From contig NZ_KE383853.1 of the NCBI RefSeq assembly GCF_000422485.1, positions 163,539 through 227,538 on the forward strand: a stretch of DNA of 64,000 nt. Reading direction: 5' to 3'. Shown here piece by piece: positions 1 through 9,494 of this stretch. Under the pieces are notes generated by a model, which was not told where the DNA came from, did no database searches, and was given only the letters and a program-made list of their open reading frames with translations. The DNA is from Paenibacillus pasadenensis DSM 19293 (GTDB lineage: Bacteria; Bacillota; Bacilli; Paenibacillales; Paenibacillaceae). The number at the start of each line of letters is the position of its first letter. The first letter of the stretch is position 1. Both the position numbers and the translations under genes were made by a program.

Positions 1-626
1 AGCATGATGCTCGACTTGGTCGGAATCGACGGAGCCATCTCCTTGGCCCGGCGCAGCAGCTCGATCGAGCGCTTGTACTTCGCCTTGGCGCGGACCCGGT
101 CCGACAGCCGCTCGACCGTCTCGATGTTATGGTTGAGGATATCGGGCTTGGCGTCCATCACGATCCGCAGCGACTCCTCGTTGCCGAGGAAGTCGGGAAT
201 GAGCACCTCCACGCTGCACAGCGGCAGGCGGGCGCGGATCGCCTTGATCGTCGCGGCGAAGATCGAAGCGCCGCCGTCCTTCAGGTCGTCGCGCGCCACG
301 GAGGTGACGACGCAGTGGCGCAGGCCCATCTGCTCGGCCGCTTCGGCGACCCGCTCCGGCTCCTGCAGGTCGAGCTCGGTCGGCAGGCCGGTCTTGACGG
401 CGCAGAACCGGCACGCGCGCGTGCAGATGTCGCCTAGAATCATGAAGGTCGCGGTGCGGTTGGCCCAGCATTCGTAGATGTTGGGGCAGCGCGCTTCCTC
501 GCAGACCGTATGCAGCGTCTTGGAACGCATCATATCTTTAAGCTCGGCGTAGTGGCCGTCGGTCTGAAGCTTGATCTTGAGCCATTCCGGCTTCGGCAGC
601 TTCGGTTTGGGAGCTCTGGTGCTCAT
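1..626 (-). CDS. lipA: Lipoyl synthase (3' end outside window)
   Basis: Radical-SAM enzyme that inserts two sulfurs into protein-bound octanoyl groups to make lipoyl cofactor. Reading the minus strand from ATG at 626 gives [20 protein letters not shown], then the auxiliary-cluster cysteines ([12 protein letters not shown]) and the radical-SAM triad CTRACRFC, followed by the conserved T-G-L-P-x-E-L-D-L-x-E-P stretch. About 208 codons are present; the family is near 300, so the C-terminal third lies beyond base 1. A TTGGAT-16-TATAAT promoter lies upstream at 688-715. Divergent from the M23 peptidase gene. The cysteine motifs make the assignment firm. Confidence 0.95.
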   Translation of the reverse strand, partial: MSTRAPKPKLPKPEWLKIKLQTDGHYAELKDMMRSKTLHTVCEEARCPNIYECWANRTATFMILGDICTRACRFCAVKTGLPTELDLQEPERVAEAAEQMGLRHCVVTSVARDDLKDGGASIFAATIKAIRARLPLCSVEVLIPDFLGNEESLRIVMDAKPDILNHNIETVERLSDRVRAKAKYKRSIELLRRAKEMAPSIPTKSSIM

Positions 627-687
627 GGAATCCCCTGCTTTCGCTTTCTGTCGTTCGGTAGAAAAAAGGGCGTAAAACCTGACCTCC

Positions 688-715
688 ATTATAACATGTT
701 TCGGATAAAATCCAA
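688..715 (-). promoter_or_regulatory. SigA-type promoter of lipA
   Basis: On the minus strand TTGGAT (710-715) and TATAAT (688-693) are separated by 16 bp, 62 bp before the lipA ATG. The -10 is perfect; the -35 matches four of six. Confidence 0.65.
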
Positions 716-773
716 TCGGAACGCAGAACCTACGGGAGCGAGCTCAAGTTCCCGGCGGAGGTGGACATTAGCA

Positions 774-1799
774 ATGAAGAAATGGATGGCCCTGACGGCT
801 GCGGCGATGCTGCTCGGCGCCTCGCTCGGTCAGCCGGCGCACGCGGCTCCCGCATCGGAAGCGGACGCGAAGGAGGCGGGAGCGCCGGAGCAGCGCCGCG
901 CCGCCTACGGGCAGCTCTCCCTCATGACGGGACTGGATTGGGAACAGATCGCCGCCCTCGACCAGTACGAGCGCACGCTGCGCAAGGCGCGGCCCAAGGC
1001 GCGCCCGAAGCTCGGCTCCTGGGCCGGCCTGTACGCTTCGCCGGAGCAGTGGAGCGGAGCGACGAACCCGGATCCGAGCGATCGCAATCCGGATTCGATC
1101 CGCTTTTTCGGCGGCATCGGCCGCGACGGCGACGGCGACGGCAAGGCCGATCCGAGCAGCGACATCGACCTGCTCTACGCCCAGGCGTCGGCCGTCGCGC
1201 GCTTCGGCGGCACGGCAGACGACTTCTCGATCGGTGTCTGGGAATTCTACCACAATCAGCGCGCCGTCCAGCGGGTCAACCAGTTCACGCTGCTGTACCG
1301 CACGTTCGGACGGCTCGATCTCGACGGCAGCGCCTTTCCGGTGCCGGTCGGGACGGACTACTCCTATCGCAGCACCTGGGGAACGGCCCGCGGCTGGGGC
1401 GGGCATCGGACGCACGAGGGCACCGACATCTTCGCCGGCCACGGCCTGCCGGTGCGCAGCACCTGCTACGGCGTCATCGAGAACATGGGCTGGAACGCCT
1501 ACGGAGGCTGGCGCATCGGCATCCGCGACCTCGACAACCGCTACCATTATTATGCGCATCTGTCCGGCTTCGACAAGTCGCTGCGCTGCGGCATGACGGT
1601 CGAGCCCGGCCGCACGCTCGGCTGGGTCGGCAGCTCCGGCTACGGCAAGCCCGGCACGTCCGGCAAATTCCCGCCTCATCTCCACTACGGCATCTATCGG
1701 GATCGCGGCATGATCGAGTGGGCGTTCGACCCTTATCCGCTGCTGCGCCAGTGGGAAAAGGCCGAAGCGAAAGCGAAGAAAGCCCGCCGCGGCCGCTAG
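774..1799 (+). CDS. Secreted M23 family metallopeptidase
   Basis: Predicted exported peptidoglycan endopeptidase of 341 residues. ATG at 774 is chosen over upstream in-frame codons because it follows a GGAGGT ribosome site and begins a signal peptide (MKKWMALTAAAMLLGASLG ... AHA). The LytM/M23 zinc motifs are in the C-terminal third: H-E-G-T-D (HxxxD) at the start of the domain and H-L-H-Y-G (HxH) near the end, with the usual beta-rich segment between. The N-terminal half is unassigned. A Rho-independent terminator follows. The target cross-link and physiological role (cell separation or sporulation) cannot be read from sequence. Confidence 0.88.
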   Translation: MKKWMALTAAAMLLGASLGQPAHAAPASEADAKEAGAPEQRRAAYGQLSLMTGLDWEQIAALDQYERTLRKARPKARPKLGSWAGLYASPEQWSGATNPDPSDRNPDSIRFFGGIGRDGDGDGKADPSSDIDLLYAQASAVARFGGTADDFSIGVWEFYHNQRAVQRVNQFTLLYRTFGRLDLDGSAFPVPVGTDYSYRSTWGTARGWGGHRTHEGTDIFAGHGLPVRSTCYGVIENMGWNAYGGWRIGIRDLDNRYHYYAHLSGFDKSLRCGMTVEPGRTLGWVGSSGYGKPGTSGKFPPHLHYGIYRDRGMIEWAFDPYPLLRQWEKAEAKAKKARRGR

Positions 1800-1852
1800 C
1801 GGCGCCGCAGCCCTTTCGGCAAGCCTCGTCAGCCTCAGCCCGCATGATCCGA

Positions 1853-1878
1853 GCCGCCCTCATGCAGGGCGGCTTTTT
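1853..1878 (+). terminator. Rho-independent terminator after M23 gene
   Basis: Perfect 8-bp stem GCCGCCCT/AGGGCGGC with a 5-nt loop, followed by TTTTT. Confidence 0.85.
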
Positions 1879-1943
1879 GCTTTCTCCCCTTCCCCGGAGT
1901 AGGATAGGAGCGATAGATGATAGTTGCCAAAGGAGGCTAAAGG

Positions 1944-2795
1944 ATGGCTTCGTCCCCTAGCATCGTCTGCATCACCGGCGCCTCATCCGGCATCGGCCTC
2001 GCCACCGCGCTCCGCCTCGCCGGGGAAGGCCATGCCGTCTATGCCGGCACCCGCCATCCCGAACGGGATCAAGCCGCCTATGCCGGCACGCCCAACCTGA
2101 CGTTCCTGGAGATGGAGGTGACCGATCCCGCCTCGCTCGAACGGGCCTTCCGCCGCATCGACGAGCATCACGGCAAGCTGGACGCGCTGTTCTGCAACGC
2201 CGGCTACGGCATGCTGCGCACGCTGGAGCAAGCCGACATGGAAGACGTGCGCCGGCTGTTCGAGACCAATGTGTTCGGCGTCATGAGCACGATCCGGGCG
2301 GCGCTGCCGCTGCTGAAGCGCTCCGACAACGGTTATGTGCTGGCCACCTCCAGCGTCGGCGGCCTGGTCGGACAGCCGTTCAACGAGCTGTATTGCTCCA
2401 GCAAGTTCGCGCTCGAAGGCCTGCTCGAAAGCCTCGCGACCTATTACAAGCCCGCGTTCAACATCGATGTCACGCTGATCGAGCCGGGCGCCGTCGCGAC
2501 GGCGTTCTCCGGCACGGTCATGGAGCAGGTGTCCCGGACGGGCGGCATCCTCGAGGATGAGTACAAGCCCCTATTGACCCGCTACCTCGACCGGTTCGCC
2601 TCGCGCACGAGCGTGCCGCAGACGGGCGAGGACGTCGCCGGCATCGTGTCCGCCCTGCTCGCCATGGAAGAGAAGCCGCTGCGCGTGCGCACCTCGGAGG
2701 CGGCCGAGGCTTTCGCCCGCTTCAAGACCATGCAGGATCCGGACGGCCTTCAGGGGCTCCGCAATACGCGCAGGCTGCACCTGGATCTCGAGTAG
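1944..2795 (+). CDS. SDR family NAD(P)-dependent oxidoreductase
   Basis: Classical short-chain dehydrogenase/reductase, 283 aa. The cofactor glycine motif TGASSGIG is at residues 10-17, NAG near residue 87, and the catalytic Ser...Tyr-x3-Lys signature appears as the S-S-V-G-G segment followed by YCSSK, then the P-G motif (IEPGAVAT). Start ATG 1944 has an AAAGGAGG ribosome site. It is a single gene between two terminators, so context does not suggest a substrate. The family is certain; the specific reaction is unknown. Confidence 0.9.
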   Translation: MASSPSIVCITGASSGIGLATALRLAGEGHAVYAGTRHPERDQAAYAGTPNLTFLEMEVTDPASLERAFRRIDEHHGKLDALFCNAGYGMLRTLEQADMEDVRRLFETNVFGVMSTIRAALPLLKRSDNGYVLATSSVGGLVGQPFNELYCSSKFALEGLLESLATYYKPAFNIDVTLIEPGAVATAFSGTVMEQVSRTGGILEDEYKPLLTRYLDRFASRTSVPQTGEDVAGIVSALLAMEEKPLRVRTSEAAEAFARFKTMQDPDGLQGLRNTRRLHLDLE

Positions 2796-2815
2796 GCAAG
2801 GCATTGTACGACGAA

Positions 2816-2860
2816 ACGACCCGAGAGAAGGCCCTCAAGGGCTTTCTCCCGGGTCGTTTT
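2816..2860 (+). terminator. Long hairpin terminator shared by SDR gene and yunB
   Basis: ACGACCCG...CGGGTCGT with an inner AAGGCCCT/AGGGCTTT stem and TTTT on the plus strand. The convergent yunB stop codon (2835) lies inside the hairpin, so the last yunB codons are part of the terminator. Confidence 0.75.
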
Positions 2861-3794
2861 CCGTTTGGTCCGCGCTGTTGCCGGGCGGGGCCGCTCCCGC
2901 GTCCGCGCCGCCCGAGGGCGGCGGCAGCGTGAGCGCGGGCGCGGCCGCCGCGCTGTCTCCGATCGGCTTGCCCTTGCCGTCGTAATAGTACATCGGCACG
3001 TCTCCGACGACCATCAGGTAGGAGATCGGAATTTCCGTATCGACCGTCTGCGAGGCGGCATTAAACGGAATGATGACCGACAGCTCCGTGTGGATGCGCA
3101 TGTAGACCTCGACGAGGATCATGTTGATGCCCGCATCCTTCTGCCTCGTGCTCAGCTCGACCTTGGCATCGCCGATCGGCTCGAATCGGATCGGCACGCG
3201 CGGGCCGAACGAGGCGAGCAGCGCGCTGTCCAGCGCTTGCCCGATCGGCACGCCCTCGCGAAAGCTCTCGCTTTCCTGCAGCGTATGCTGCACCGTCTGG
3301 ATCGTCTGCGCCGTGATCCTCATATGCTCGTTGTAGTTCATCATGAAGCCGCTCACCTTGCCGGAGGCGTCCATCTTCCACTCGATCAGGTTCTCGAGCT
3401 TGGCGCCCGTGGCGACCTGATCGGTGATCGCCTTGTTGATCGCCTCCGTCATGATCTGCTTCACCTTGAGCTGGGCGATCCGCATGAGCGGCGGCTGCAG
3501 CTCGCGTTCCAGGTAAAAATAGCCGTTGAGCGTCCCGAACGCCAGCAGCAGCGCGATCGTCAGCAGCATCCATCGCCAGCGCCTGCGCCGCGTCTGGCGG
3601 GGGCGCCCAGCATCCCCGGCGAGCGGAGCCGCCCGGCGGCTCCGCGAAGAAAACAGCGGGCGGGGCCGCAGACGTCCGGACCCCGCGCTCCGGCTCCCGG
3701 AAGAAGCGGAGCGGGACAGCCTCATCCTCCGGACCGGCCGCATCGGCAGCGCCGGCAGCCGCCAAGGGGCGCGTCTTTTTCCCCATCTCGCCAT
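2835..3794 (-). CDS. yunB: Sporulation protein YunB
   Basis: 319 aa. A long Arg/Pro/Ser-rich N-terminus (about 75 residues) precedes one membrane helix (WMLLTIALLLAFGTLNGYF) and the conserved YunB body: L-K-V-K-Q-I-M-T-E-A-I-N-K-A-I, then the G-F-M-M-N-Y-N-E-H-M segment and P-I-S-Y-L-M-V-V-G-D-V-P. In B. subtilis YunB is a sporulation protein of the SigE regulon of uncertain biochemical role. Start ATG 3794 follows GAGGAGGG. The basic N-terminal extension is longer than in B. subtilis. The C-terminal Ala/Gly/Pro tail overlaps the convergent SDR terminator. Confidence 0.85.
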   Translation of the reverse strand: MARWGKRRAPWRLPALPMRPVRRMRLSRSASSGSRSAGSGRLRPRPLFSSRSRRAAPLAGDAGRPRQTRRRRWRWMLLTIALLLAFGTLNGYFYLERELQPPLMRIAQLKVKQIMTEAINKAITDQVATGAKLENLIEWKMDASGKVSGFMMNYNEHMRITAQTIQTVQHTLQESESFREGVPIGQALDSALLASFGPRVPIRFEPIGDAKVELSTRQKDAGINMILVEVYMRIHTELSVIIPFNAASQTVDTEIPISYLMVVGDVPMYYYDGKGKPIGDSAAAAPALTLPPPSGGADAGAAPPGNSADQTENDPGESP

Positions 3795-3865
3795 GCGTTT
3801 CCCTCCTCGGACGAACTCGCTTCCCTACTCATCGTATGCGGACGGCGGGCTCGTCAGAAGAAGCC

Positions 3866-3897
3866 AAAAAAACCGGTCCGCCATCATGGCGGACCGG
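3866..3897 (-). terminator. Rho-independent terminator after IDEAL-like gene
   Basis: Perfect 10-bp stem CCGGTCCGCC/GGCGGACCGG, loop ATCAT, with seven T on the minus strand. Confidence 0.88.
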
Positions 3898-3934
3898 CTG
3901 CAAAAGGACAAGCGCGTCCCCGGCTGCGGCCGGG

Positions 3935-4312
3935 CTAGAGAATGGACGAGATGCGGTTGACCGGCATTCCGTTCGAACCGCTCTTGCCCGGCTCCGCGTC
4001 CGCGGTCCGGGCGCGCTCCGTCAGCTCGCGGAACCAGTCCTCGTCCCACGTCAGGAGGGCAAGCTCGATCAGCGTCCGCAGCTCGCCGGCTCCGGCCTGC
4101 TGGCCGTGCTCGGACAGCTTGCGCACCTTGGAGGCGCGCGCGCCGACGCGCTTGCCGACAATCCGCTCGCGGTCGCTCTGCGTCACGACGATCCGGTAAA
4201 ACCCGACCGGATCCGCCGCATCGACATACCCGATGAATCTCTCGTCCATGACGGTGACCCCGCTTACCCAGTCCCCGATCTGAATCGCTTCCATCCCCGT
4301 TTCCATGCTCAT
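3935..4312 (-). CDS. Small IDEAL-domain-like protein
   Basis: 125 aa, start ATG 4312 after GGGAGGAATGGCAG. The N-terminal half (G-D-W-V-S-G-V-T-V-M-D-E-R-F-I-G-Y-V) resembles a small SH3-like or beta-barrel segment. Residues about 80-100 (LIELALLTWDEDWFRELTER) match the helical pattern of the IDEAL domain found in YpiB-type Bacillus proteins. No catalytic motif or membrane helix is visible. It lies 27 bp downstream of the Rrf2 regulator on the same strand and ends in a strong terminator, so the two are probably co-transcribed. Function unknown; the IDEAL call is by pattern only. Confidence 0.6.
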   Translation of the reverse strand: MSMETGMEAIQIGDWVSGVTVMDERFIGYVDAADPVGFYRIVVTQSDRERIVGKRVGARASKVRKLSEHGQQAGAGELRTLIELALLTWDEDWFRELTERARTADAEPGKSGSNGMPVNRISSIL

Positions 4313-4339
4313 CTGCCATTCCTCCCGCCGTTAGTCGCT

Positions 4340-4774
4340 TCAGGTCGACGTCTCTTCCGCCTTCACGCGCTGCAGCACGTCGCGGATGGTCATGCTCTCC
4401 AGATGCTGGAGCAGCTTGGCCTCCGTTTCCGTGAAAATCTCATCCATCACCGCTTCCATGCGGCAGGCGATCATGCAGTCTCCCACCTCGCCGCCGGAGC
4501 ACCAGCCCGGCTTGATCGAGCCGAACGACGTCGCCGAATAGATCTCGGCCAGCGTCGTCTGCTCCGGCAGCCGCTCCAGCAGGTAGCCCCCGCCGATGCC
4601 TTCCTTCGTCCCGATATATCCCTGCTTGCGAAGCAAGCTCATCACCTTGCGTATCCGCGACGGATGGGTGTTCACGTTGCGGGCGATGGCATCGCTCGTC
4701 GCCATCCGATCCGGCCGGCTGGCCAGATAGACCAGGCTGTGGACCGCGATGGTAAATTCGCTGTTCATCCGCAC
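4340..4774 (-). CDS. Rrf2 family transcriptional regulator with three cysteines
   Basis: 144 aa. Residues 1-65 form the Rrf2 winged helix (E-F-T-I-A-V-H-S-L-V-Y-L-A, then the recognition-helix region H-P-S-R-I-R-K-V and the G-G-G-Y-L wing). Residues about 92-105 contain C-x7-C-x3-C (CSGGEVGDCMIAC), a spacing like that of NsrR/IscR relatives that ligate an Fe-S cluster; CymR-type members lack these cysteines. Its promoter carries an inverted repeat over the -10 box, suggesting autoregulation. Divergent from the GH26 gene. The family is firm; the sensed signal (NO, redox or iron) is inference. Confidence 0.88.
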   Translation of the reverse strand: MRMNSEFTIAVHSLVYLASRPDRMATSDAIARNVNTHPSRIRKVMSLLRKQGYIGTKEGIGGGYLLERLPEQTTLAEIYSATSFGSIKPGWCSGGEVGDCMIACRMEAVMDEIFTETEAKLLQHLESMTIRDVLQRVKAEETST

Positions 4775-4796
4775 GCTCCCTTCCTTTCCCGCCGTA

Positions 4797-4817
4797 CTGT
4801 TATTTTAATGGTAACAG
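4797..4817. promoter_or_regulatory. Inverted repeat over the rrf2 -10 box
   Basis: CTGTTA-N9-TAACAG, a perfect 6-bp dyad centred on the minus-strand -10 hexamer. A natural operator for the adjacent Rrf2 regulator; binding is inferred. Confidence 0.65.
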
Positions 4818-4830
4818 TTGCCCGCGTCAA
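4802..4830 (-). promoter_or_regulatory. SigA promoter of the rrf2 operon
   Basis: Minus strand TTGACG (4825-4830), 17-bp spacer, TAAAAT (4802-4807). Ten of twelve consensus positions match. Confidence 0.8.
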
Positions 4831-4865
4831 TCGTTTACATCGTTTGTTCAATTTAAATAAACTTA

Positions 4866-4893
4866 TTGAATTTTATTTCTAAATATTTATAAT
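4866..4893 (+). promoter_or_regulatory. SigA promoter of the GH26 gene
   Basis: TTGAAT (4866-4871), 16-bp spacer, TATAAT (4888-4893), in an AT-rich stretch 124 bp before the ATG. The long leader shows no obvious riboswitch fold. Confidence 0.65.
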
Positions 4894-5016
4894 GGGTGTT
4901 GAAAGCGAATTCATTTCCAAGCGAAAGGGGCGATGCCCGCTTCGGCGCCGTCAGCGCCGGCCGCATCACCGCATGCTCCGCCAGGCATCATCCATCACCT
5001 TATTTCAAGGAGGCCC

Positions 5017-6456
5017 ATGATGAATCGACTGACGCTGCCCCGCCCCCGCTCCATTCTGCTCCTTGCTCTCGCCGCCGTGCTGCTGTCGCTGCTCGTCCTG
5101 CTCGCCCGGCCCGCCAAGACCGAGGCGGCGATCGTCAACCTCGCCTACAACCGCCCCGTCACCGTCTCCAGCACGGAGAGCTCCGCTTACGCCGGCGCCT
5201 ATGCGGTGGACGCCAACGGCAACACCCGCTGGTCCTCGGCTTACAGCGACCAGCAGTACATCATCGTCGACCTCGGCACCGCCCGCCCGCTCACCGGCGT
5301 GAAGCTGCGCTGGGAGGCCGCGTATGCGAAGGGCTTCCAGATCCAGACGTCGAACGACAACTCCACTTGGACGACCGTCTATTCCAACTACAACGGCGTC
5401 GGCGGCGTAAACGACATCAGCTTCACGGCCACCGTCCGCTACGTCAAGATGTACGCCTTCCAGCGCGCGACCGCCTACGGCTACTCGCTGTATGAGTTCG
5501 AGATCTACGGCGACAACGGCCAAGACGGAGGCGGCAGCGAGCCGGTGTCCGCCGTCAAGCAGCGCATCCTGAGCTACTTGAACAATCTCGGGGGCAAGAC
5601 GATCGTCGGCATCGAGAACAAGTTCAACAACACCCCGCGCAGCGACAGCGACCGCGTGGCAGGCATCGCGGGCCGCACGCCGTCTCTGTGGGGAGGCGAC
5701 TTCGGCTTCGGCAGCCTCGCGCTCGACAACCGCTGGAACATGATCCAGGAAGCGAAGAACCAGTTCAACAAAGGCGCTCTCGTCACGCTCATGTACCATC
5801 CTTGCGCGCCGACCCGCGACGAATACTGCAGCTGGGACGAGATCGGCGGAGCAAATCCGGCCAAGCTGACGTCGGCCCAGTTCACCCAGCTGACGACGCC
5901 GGGCACGAGCCTGTACAACAGCTGGATCGGCCGTCTCGACACGCTCGCGACCTATTTGCAGGATCTGGAGAACAACAACGTCGTCGTCCTGTTCCGTCCG
6001 CTGCATGAGATGAACCAATGCGTGTTCTGGTGGTCCTGCCACAAGGGCTCGAACGGCTCCGCCAAGCTGTACCAGATCACCTACGACTACCTGACGCACA
6101 CGAAGGGGCTGGAAAACCTCATCTGGGTGTGGAACGTGCAGGACTTCTCCAACCTGAGCACGGAAATCTCCGCCTACAACCCGGGCAGCAGCTATTTCGA
6201 CATCGCTTCGCTCGACGTCTACAATACCGGCTACACGCAGAACAACTACAACACGATGCTCCAGGCGTCCGGCGGCAAGCCGATCGCGATCGGCGAATGC
6301 CAGTTCATGCCGTCCGCCTCGCTGCTCGCCAGCCAGAACAAGTGGATCTACGCGATGTTATGGCCCGACTTCATCGAGGAGAACCGCAGCACGCTGCCAG
6401 GCATCTATGGCGCCTCCAATGTGCTGACGCTCGACGAGATGCCGGGCTGGCGGTGA
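5017..6456 (+). CDS. Secreted GH26 beta-mannanase with N-terminal discoidin-type CBM
   Basis: 479 aa, ATG 5017 after AAGGAGG. Signal peptide at 1-37 (LLLALAAVLLSLLVLLARP...AEA). Residues 39-167 are an F5/8 type C (CBM32-like) carbohydrate-binding domain (N-L-A-Y-N-R-P-V-T-V-S-S-T-E-S, ending L-Y-E-F-E-I-Y-G), then a Gly-rich linker. Residues about 178-470 are a GH26 barrel: acid/base Glu331 in RPLHEMNQCVFWW and nucleophile Glu427 in IAIGEC, with W-G-G-D-F-G-F near 225. It should hydrolyse beta-1,4-mannan outside the cell. It is a single gene with its own promoter, divergent from rrf2. Other GH26 specificities exist, so the mannanase activity is probable rather than certain. Confidence 0.9.
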   Translation: MMNRLTLPRPRSILLLALAAVLLSLLVLLARPAKTEAAIVNLAYNRPVTVSSTESSAYAGAYAVDANGNTRWSSAYSDQQYIIVDLGTARPLTGVKLRWEAAYAKGFQIQTSNDNSTWTTVYSNYNGVGGVNDISFTATVRYVKMYAFQRATAYGYSLYEFEIYGDNGQDGGGSEPVSAVKQRILSYLNNLGGKTIVGIENKFNNTPRSDSDRVAGIAGRTPSLWGGDFGFGSLALDNRWNMIQEAKNQFNKGALVTLMYHPCAPTRDEYCSWDEIGGANPAKLTSAQFTQLTTPGTSLYNSWIGRLDTLATYLQDLENNNVVVLFRPLHEMNQCVFWWSCHKGSNGSAKLYQITYDYLTHTKGLENLIWVWNVQDFSNLSTEISAYNPGSSYFDIASLDVYNTGYTQNNYNTMLQASGGKPIAIGECQFMPSASLLASQNKWIYAMLWPDFIEENRSTLPGIYGASNVLTLDEMPGWR

Positions 6457-6535
6457 CGCTCCGGCGATAGGCCGGGCTGGCGCTGACCTGCGCGCTCCGC
6501 CTTCCCCGATAAGAATGGCCCTCTCCGACGCCAAA

Positions 6536-6595
6536 AAGCGCCCCTCTGGAAGCCGTCCCGGACCCATCGTCCGAAAACGGCCCCGAGGGGCGCTT
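6536..6595. terminator. Bidirectional terminator between GH26 and peptide-importer operon
   Basis: Stem AAGCGCCCCTC/GAGGGGCGCTT around a 38-nt interior, T-rich on both sides (TTCTCTTTT on plus, TTTTTGG on minus). It separates two convergent transcription units. Confidence 0.65.
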
Positions 6596-6601
6596 CTCTT
6601 T

Positions 6602-7567
<966 letters not shown>

Positions 7568-7568
7568 G

Positions 7569-8552
7569 CTATCCCTCCTTCCCGTGCAGCCAGCAGGCCG
7601 CCTGCTGATCGGAGCCGACCGGCGCAAGCGGCGGCTCCTGCCTGCGGCATCGATCCATCGCGAACTCGCAGCGGTCCGCGAACGCGCAGCCGGCGCCAAG
7701 CTCGAGCGGATTCGGCACCTGGCCGGGGATCGAGTACAGCTCCTCCCGCACCTGGCCGAGCACCGGCTTGGAGCGCAGCAGTCCTTGCGTATACGGATGC
7801 CGCGGCTCGCGGAACAGCCGCTCGACCTCCCCTTCCTCGACAACCTTGCCCGCATACATGACGATCACGTAGTCGGCCATCTCCGCCACGACGCCAAGAT
7901 CATGCGTGATGAGCAGCAGCGCCATGCCGCTCTTCGCCTGCAGCCCGCGCAGCAGATCGAGGATCTGCGCCTGGATCGTCACGTCGAGCGCCGTCGTCGG
8001 CTCGTCGGCGATGAGCAGCTTCGGCTTGCAGGAGACGGCGATCGCGATCATCACCCGCTGCAGCATGCCCCCGCTCAGCTCATGCGGATAAGCGTCCGCG
8101 ATCTGCTCGGGACGGCTGATGCCCACCTCGCGGATGAGCTCGACCGCTCGGCGCATCGCTTCCTTGCGGCCGAGCCGCAGATGCTCGCGCAGCGGCTCGG
8201 CGATCTGGCGGCCGATCGTCAGCACCGGGTTGAGCGAAGACATCGGCTCCTGGAAGATCATCGACAGCTCATGCCCGCGCAGCGTCCGCAGCTCCTGGCG
8301 GCTCATGCGCAGCAGGTCGCGCCCGCCGAAGCGGACCTCGCCTCCGGCGACCTTGCCGGACGGCCCTTCGACGAGGCCGAGCACCGACATCGCCGTCATG
8401 CTCTTGCCGCAGCCGGACTCGCCGACGATGCACACCGTCTCGCCCTCTCGGACACGCAGGCTGACGCCATCCACCGCGCGCAGCACGCCGGCCTCGGTCT
8501 GAAAATGGGTCTGCAGCTCCCGTATGTCTAGCAGCGCTTCCATCGACTCCAC
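7569..8552 (-). CDS. Peptide ABC transporter ATP-binding protein (OppD/DppD type)
   Basis: 327 aa if GTG 8552 is used, 324 from ATG 8543 ([14 protein letters not shown]), which is the more usual family start. Walker A GESGCGKS, signature [12 protein letters not shown], Walker [13 protein letters not shown], and the oligopeptide C-terminal extension with the C-A-F-A-D-R-C cysteines. It pairs with the OppF-type ATPase. The GTG directly abuts the stop of the permease gene upstream, so translational coupling is likely. Confidence 0.93.
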   Translation of the reverse strand: MESMEALLDIRELQTHFQTEAGVLRAVDGVSLRVREGETVCIVGESGCGKSMTAMSVLGLVEGPSGKVAGGEVRFGGRDLLRMSRQELRTLRGHELSMIFQEPMSSLNPVLTIGRQIAEPLREHLRLGRKEAMRRAVELIREVGISRPEQIADAYPHELSGGMLQRVMIAIAVSCKPKLLIADEPTTALDVTIQAQILDLLRGLQAKSGMALLLITHDLGVVAEMADYVIVMYAGKVVEEGEVERLFREPRHPYTQGLLRSKPVLGQVREELYSIPGQVPNPLELGAGCAFADRCEFAMDRCRRQEPPLAPVGSDQQAACWLHGKEG

Positions 8553-9476
8553 CTACCTTCTCTGCTTCGGATCGAGCACGTCGCGCAGCGCGTCGCCGAA
8601 AAGATTGATCGCGATGACGGTCGCGAAAATCGAGAAGCCCGGCGGAATCCACAGCCACGGCCGCTTCTCGAAGTCGATCATGTTGTTGGCCGCGTCGATC
8701 ATGTTGCCCCAGGTCGGCGTCGGCGGCGTCACGCCAAGGCCGAAAAAGCTCAGCACCGACTCGCTGAGGATCGCCCCGCCGATGTTGAGCGTGGCGATGA
8801 CGATCAGCAGCGGCACGAGATTGGGCAGCAGATGCCCCAGCAGCCTGCGGCGGCCGCGCAGGCCGAGCACGGTCGTCGCCTGCATGAATTCCCGCTCCCG
8901 CAGGCTGAGGATCTGGCCGCGCACCATGCGCGCCAGCCCCGGCCAGCCGACGACGGCGAGCATGATCATGACGATGTACATGCGCGAGTCGGGCGGAACC
9001 TTCCACTCCGAGAGGAGCGCGCCGGCGATGAACAGCAGCGGCAGGCTCGGAATGGTGAGCAGCAGATCGGCCAGCCGCATGATGAGCTGGTCGACGATGC
9101 CGCGATAGTAGCCCGCGACGATGCCGAGCAGCGCGCCGAGCGCGACCGACAGCCCCATCGAGGCGAGGCCGACCGTGAGCGAAATGCGCCCCGCCTGCAG
9201 CACGCGCGTCAGCACGTCCCGCCCGAGCGCGTCCGTGCCGAGCCAGTGCGACGCGCTCGGCGGGCGGTTCATTTGCGCCATGTTGATCTTGTTGTCCGCA
9301 TAGGGCGAGAACAGCGGCCCGAGGAAGCAGGCCGCGAACATGAGCGCGACGACGAGGAAGCCGGACACAGCCAGCTTGTTGCGGATCAGCCGCCGCGCCG
9401 CGTCGCCCCAGATCGAGGACCGCTTCGACCGGCCTGCGCCGGGCTGGACGGCGAGCCTTCCGTTAGCCACTGACAT
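8553..9476 (-). CDS. Peptide ABC transporter permease (OppC/DppC type)
   Basis: 307 aa integral membrane protein. N-terminal OppC-type segment (R-R-L-I-R-N-K-L-A-V-S-G-F), periplasmic-side motif HWLGTDALGRDVL, and the EAA loop region (REREFMQATTVLGLRGRRRL ... L-P-N-L) that contacts the ATPases. Five to six membrane helices are predicted by eye. It ends in D-P-K-Q-R-R, typical of the family. It lies 18 bp after the other permease. Confidence 0.94.
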   Translation of the reverse strand: MSVANGRLAVQPGAGRSKRSSIWGDAARRLIRNKLAVSGFLVVALMFAACFLGPLFSPYADNKINMAQMNRPPSASHWLGTDALGRDVLTRVLQAGRISLTVGLASMGLSVALGALLGIVAGYYRGIVDQLIMRLADLLLTIPSLPLLFIAGALLSEWKVPPDSRMYIVMIMLAVVGWPGLARMVRGQILSLREREFMQATTVLGLRGRRRLLGHLLPNLVPLLIVIATLNIGGAILSESVLSFFGLGVTPPTPTWGNMIDAANNMIDFEKRPWLWIPPGFSIFATVIAINLFGDALRDVLDPKQRR

Positions 9477-9494
9477 AGAAGAACCTTCCTTCGG

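Noticed and set aside
4894..5016. A riboswitch in the leader of the mannanase gene
   Set aside because: No recognisable aptamer core or terminator/antiterminator pair; the stretch looks unstructured and GC-rich.
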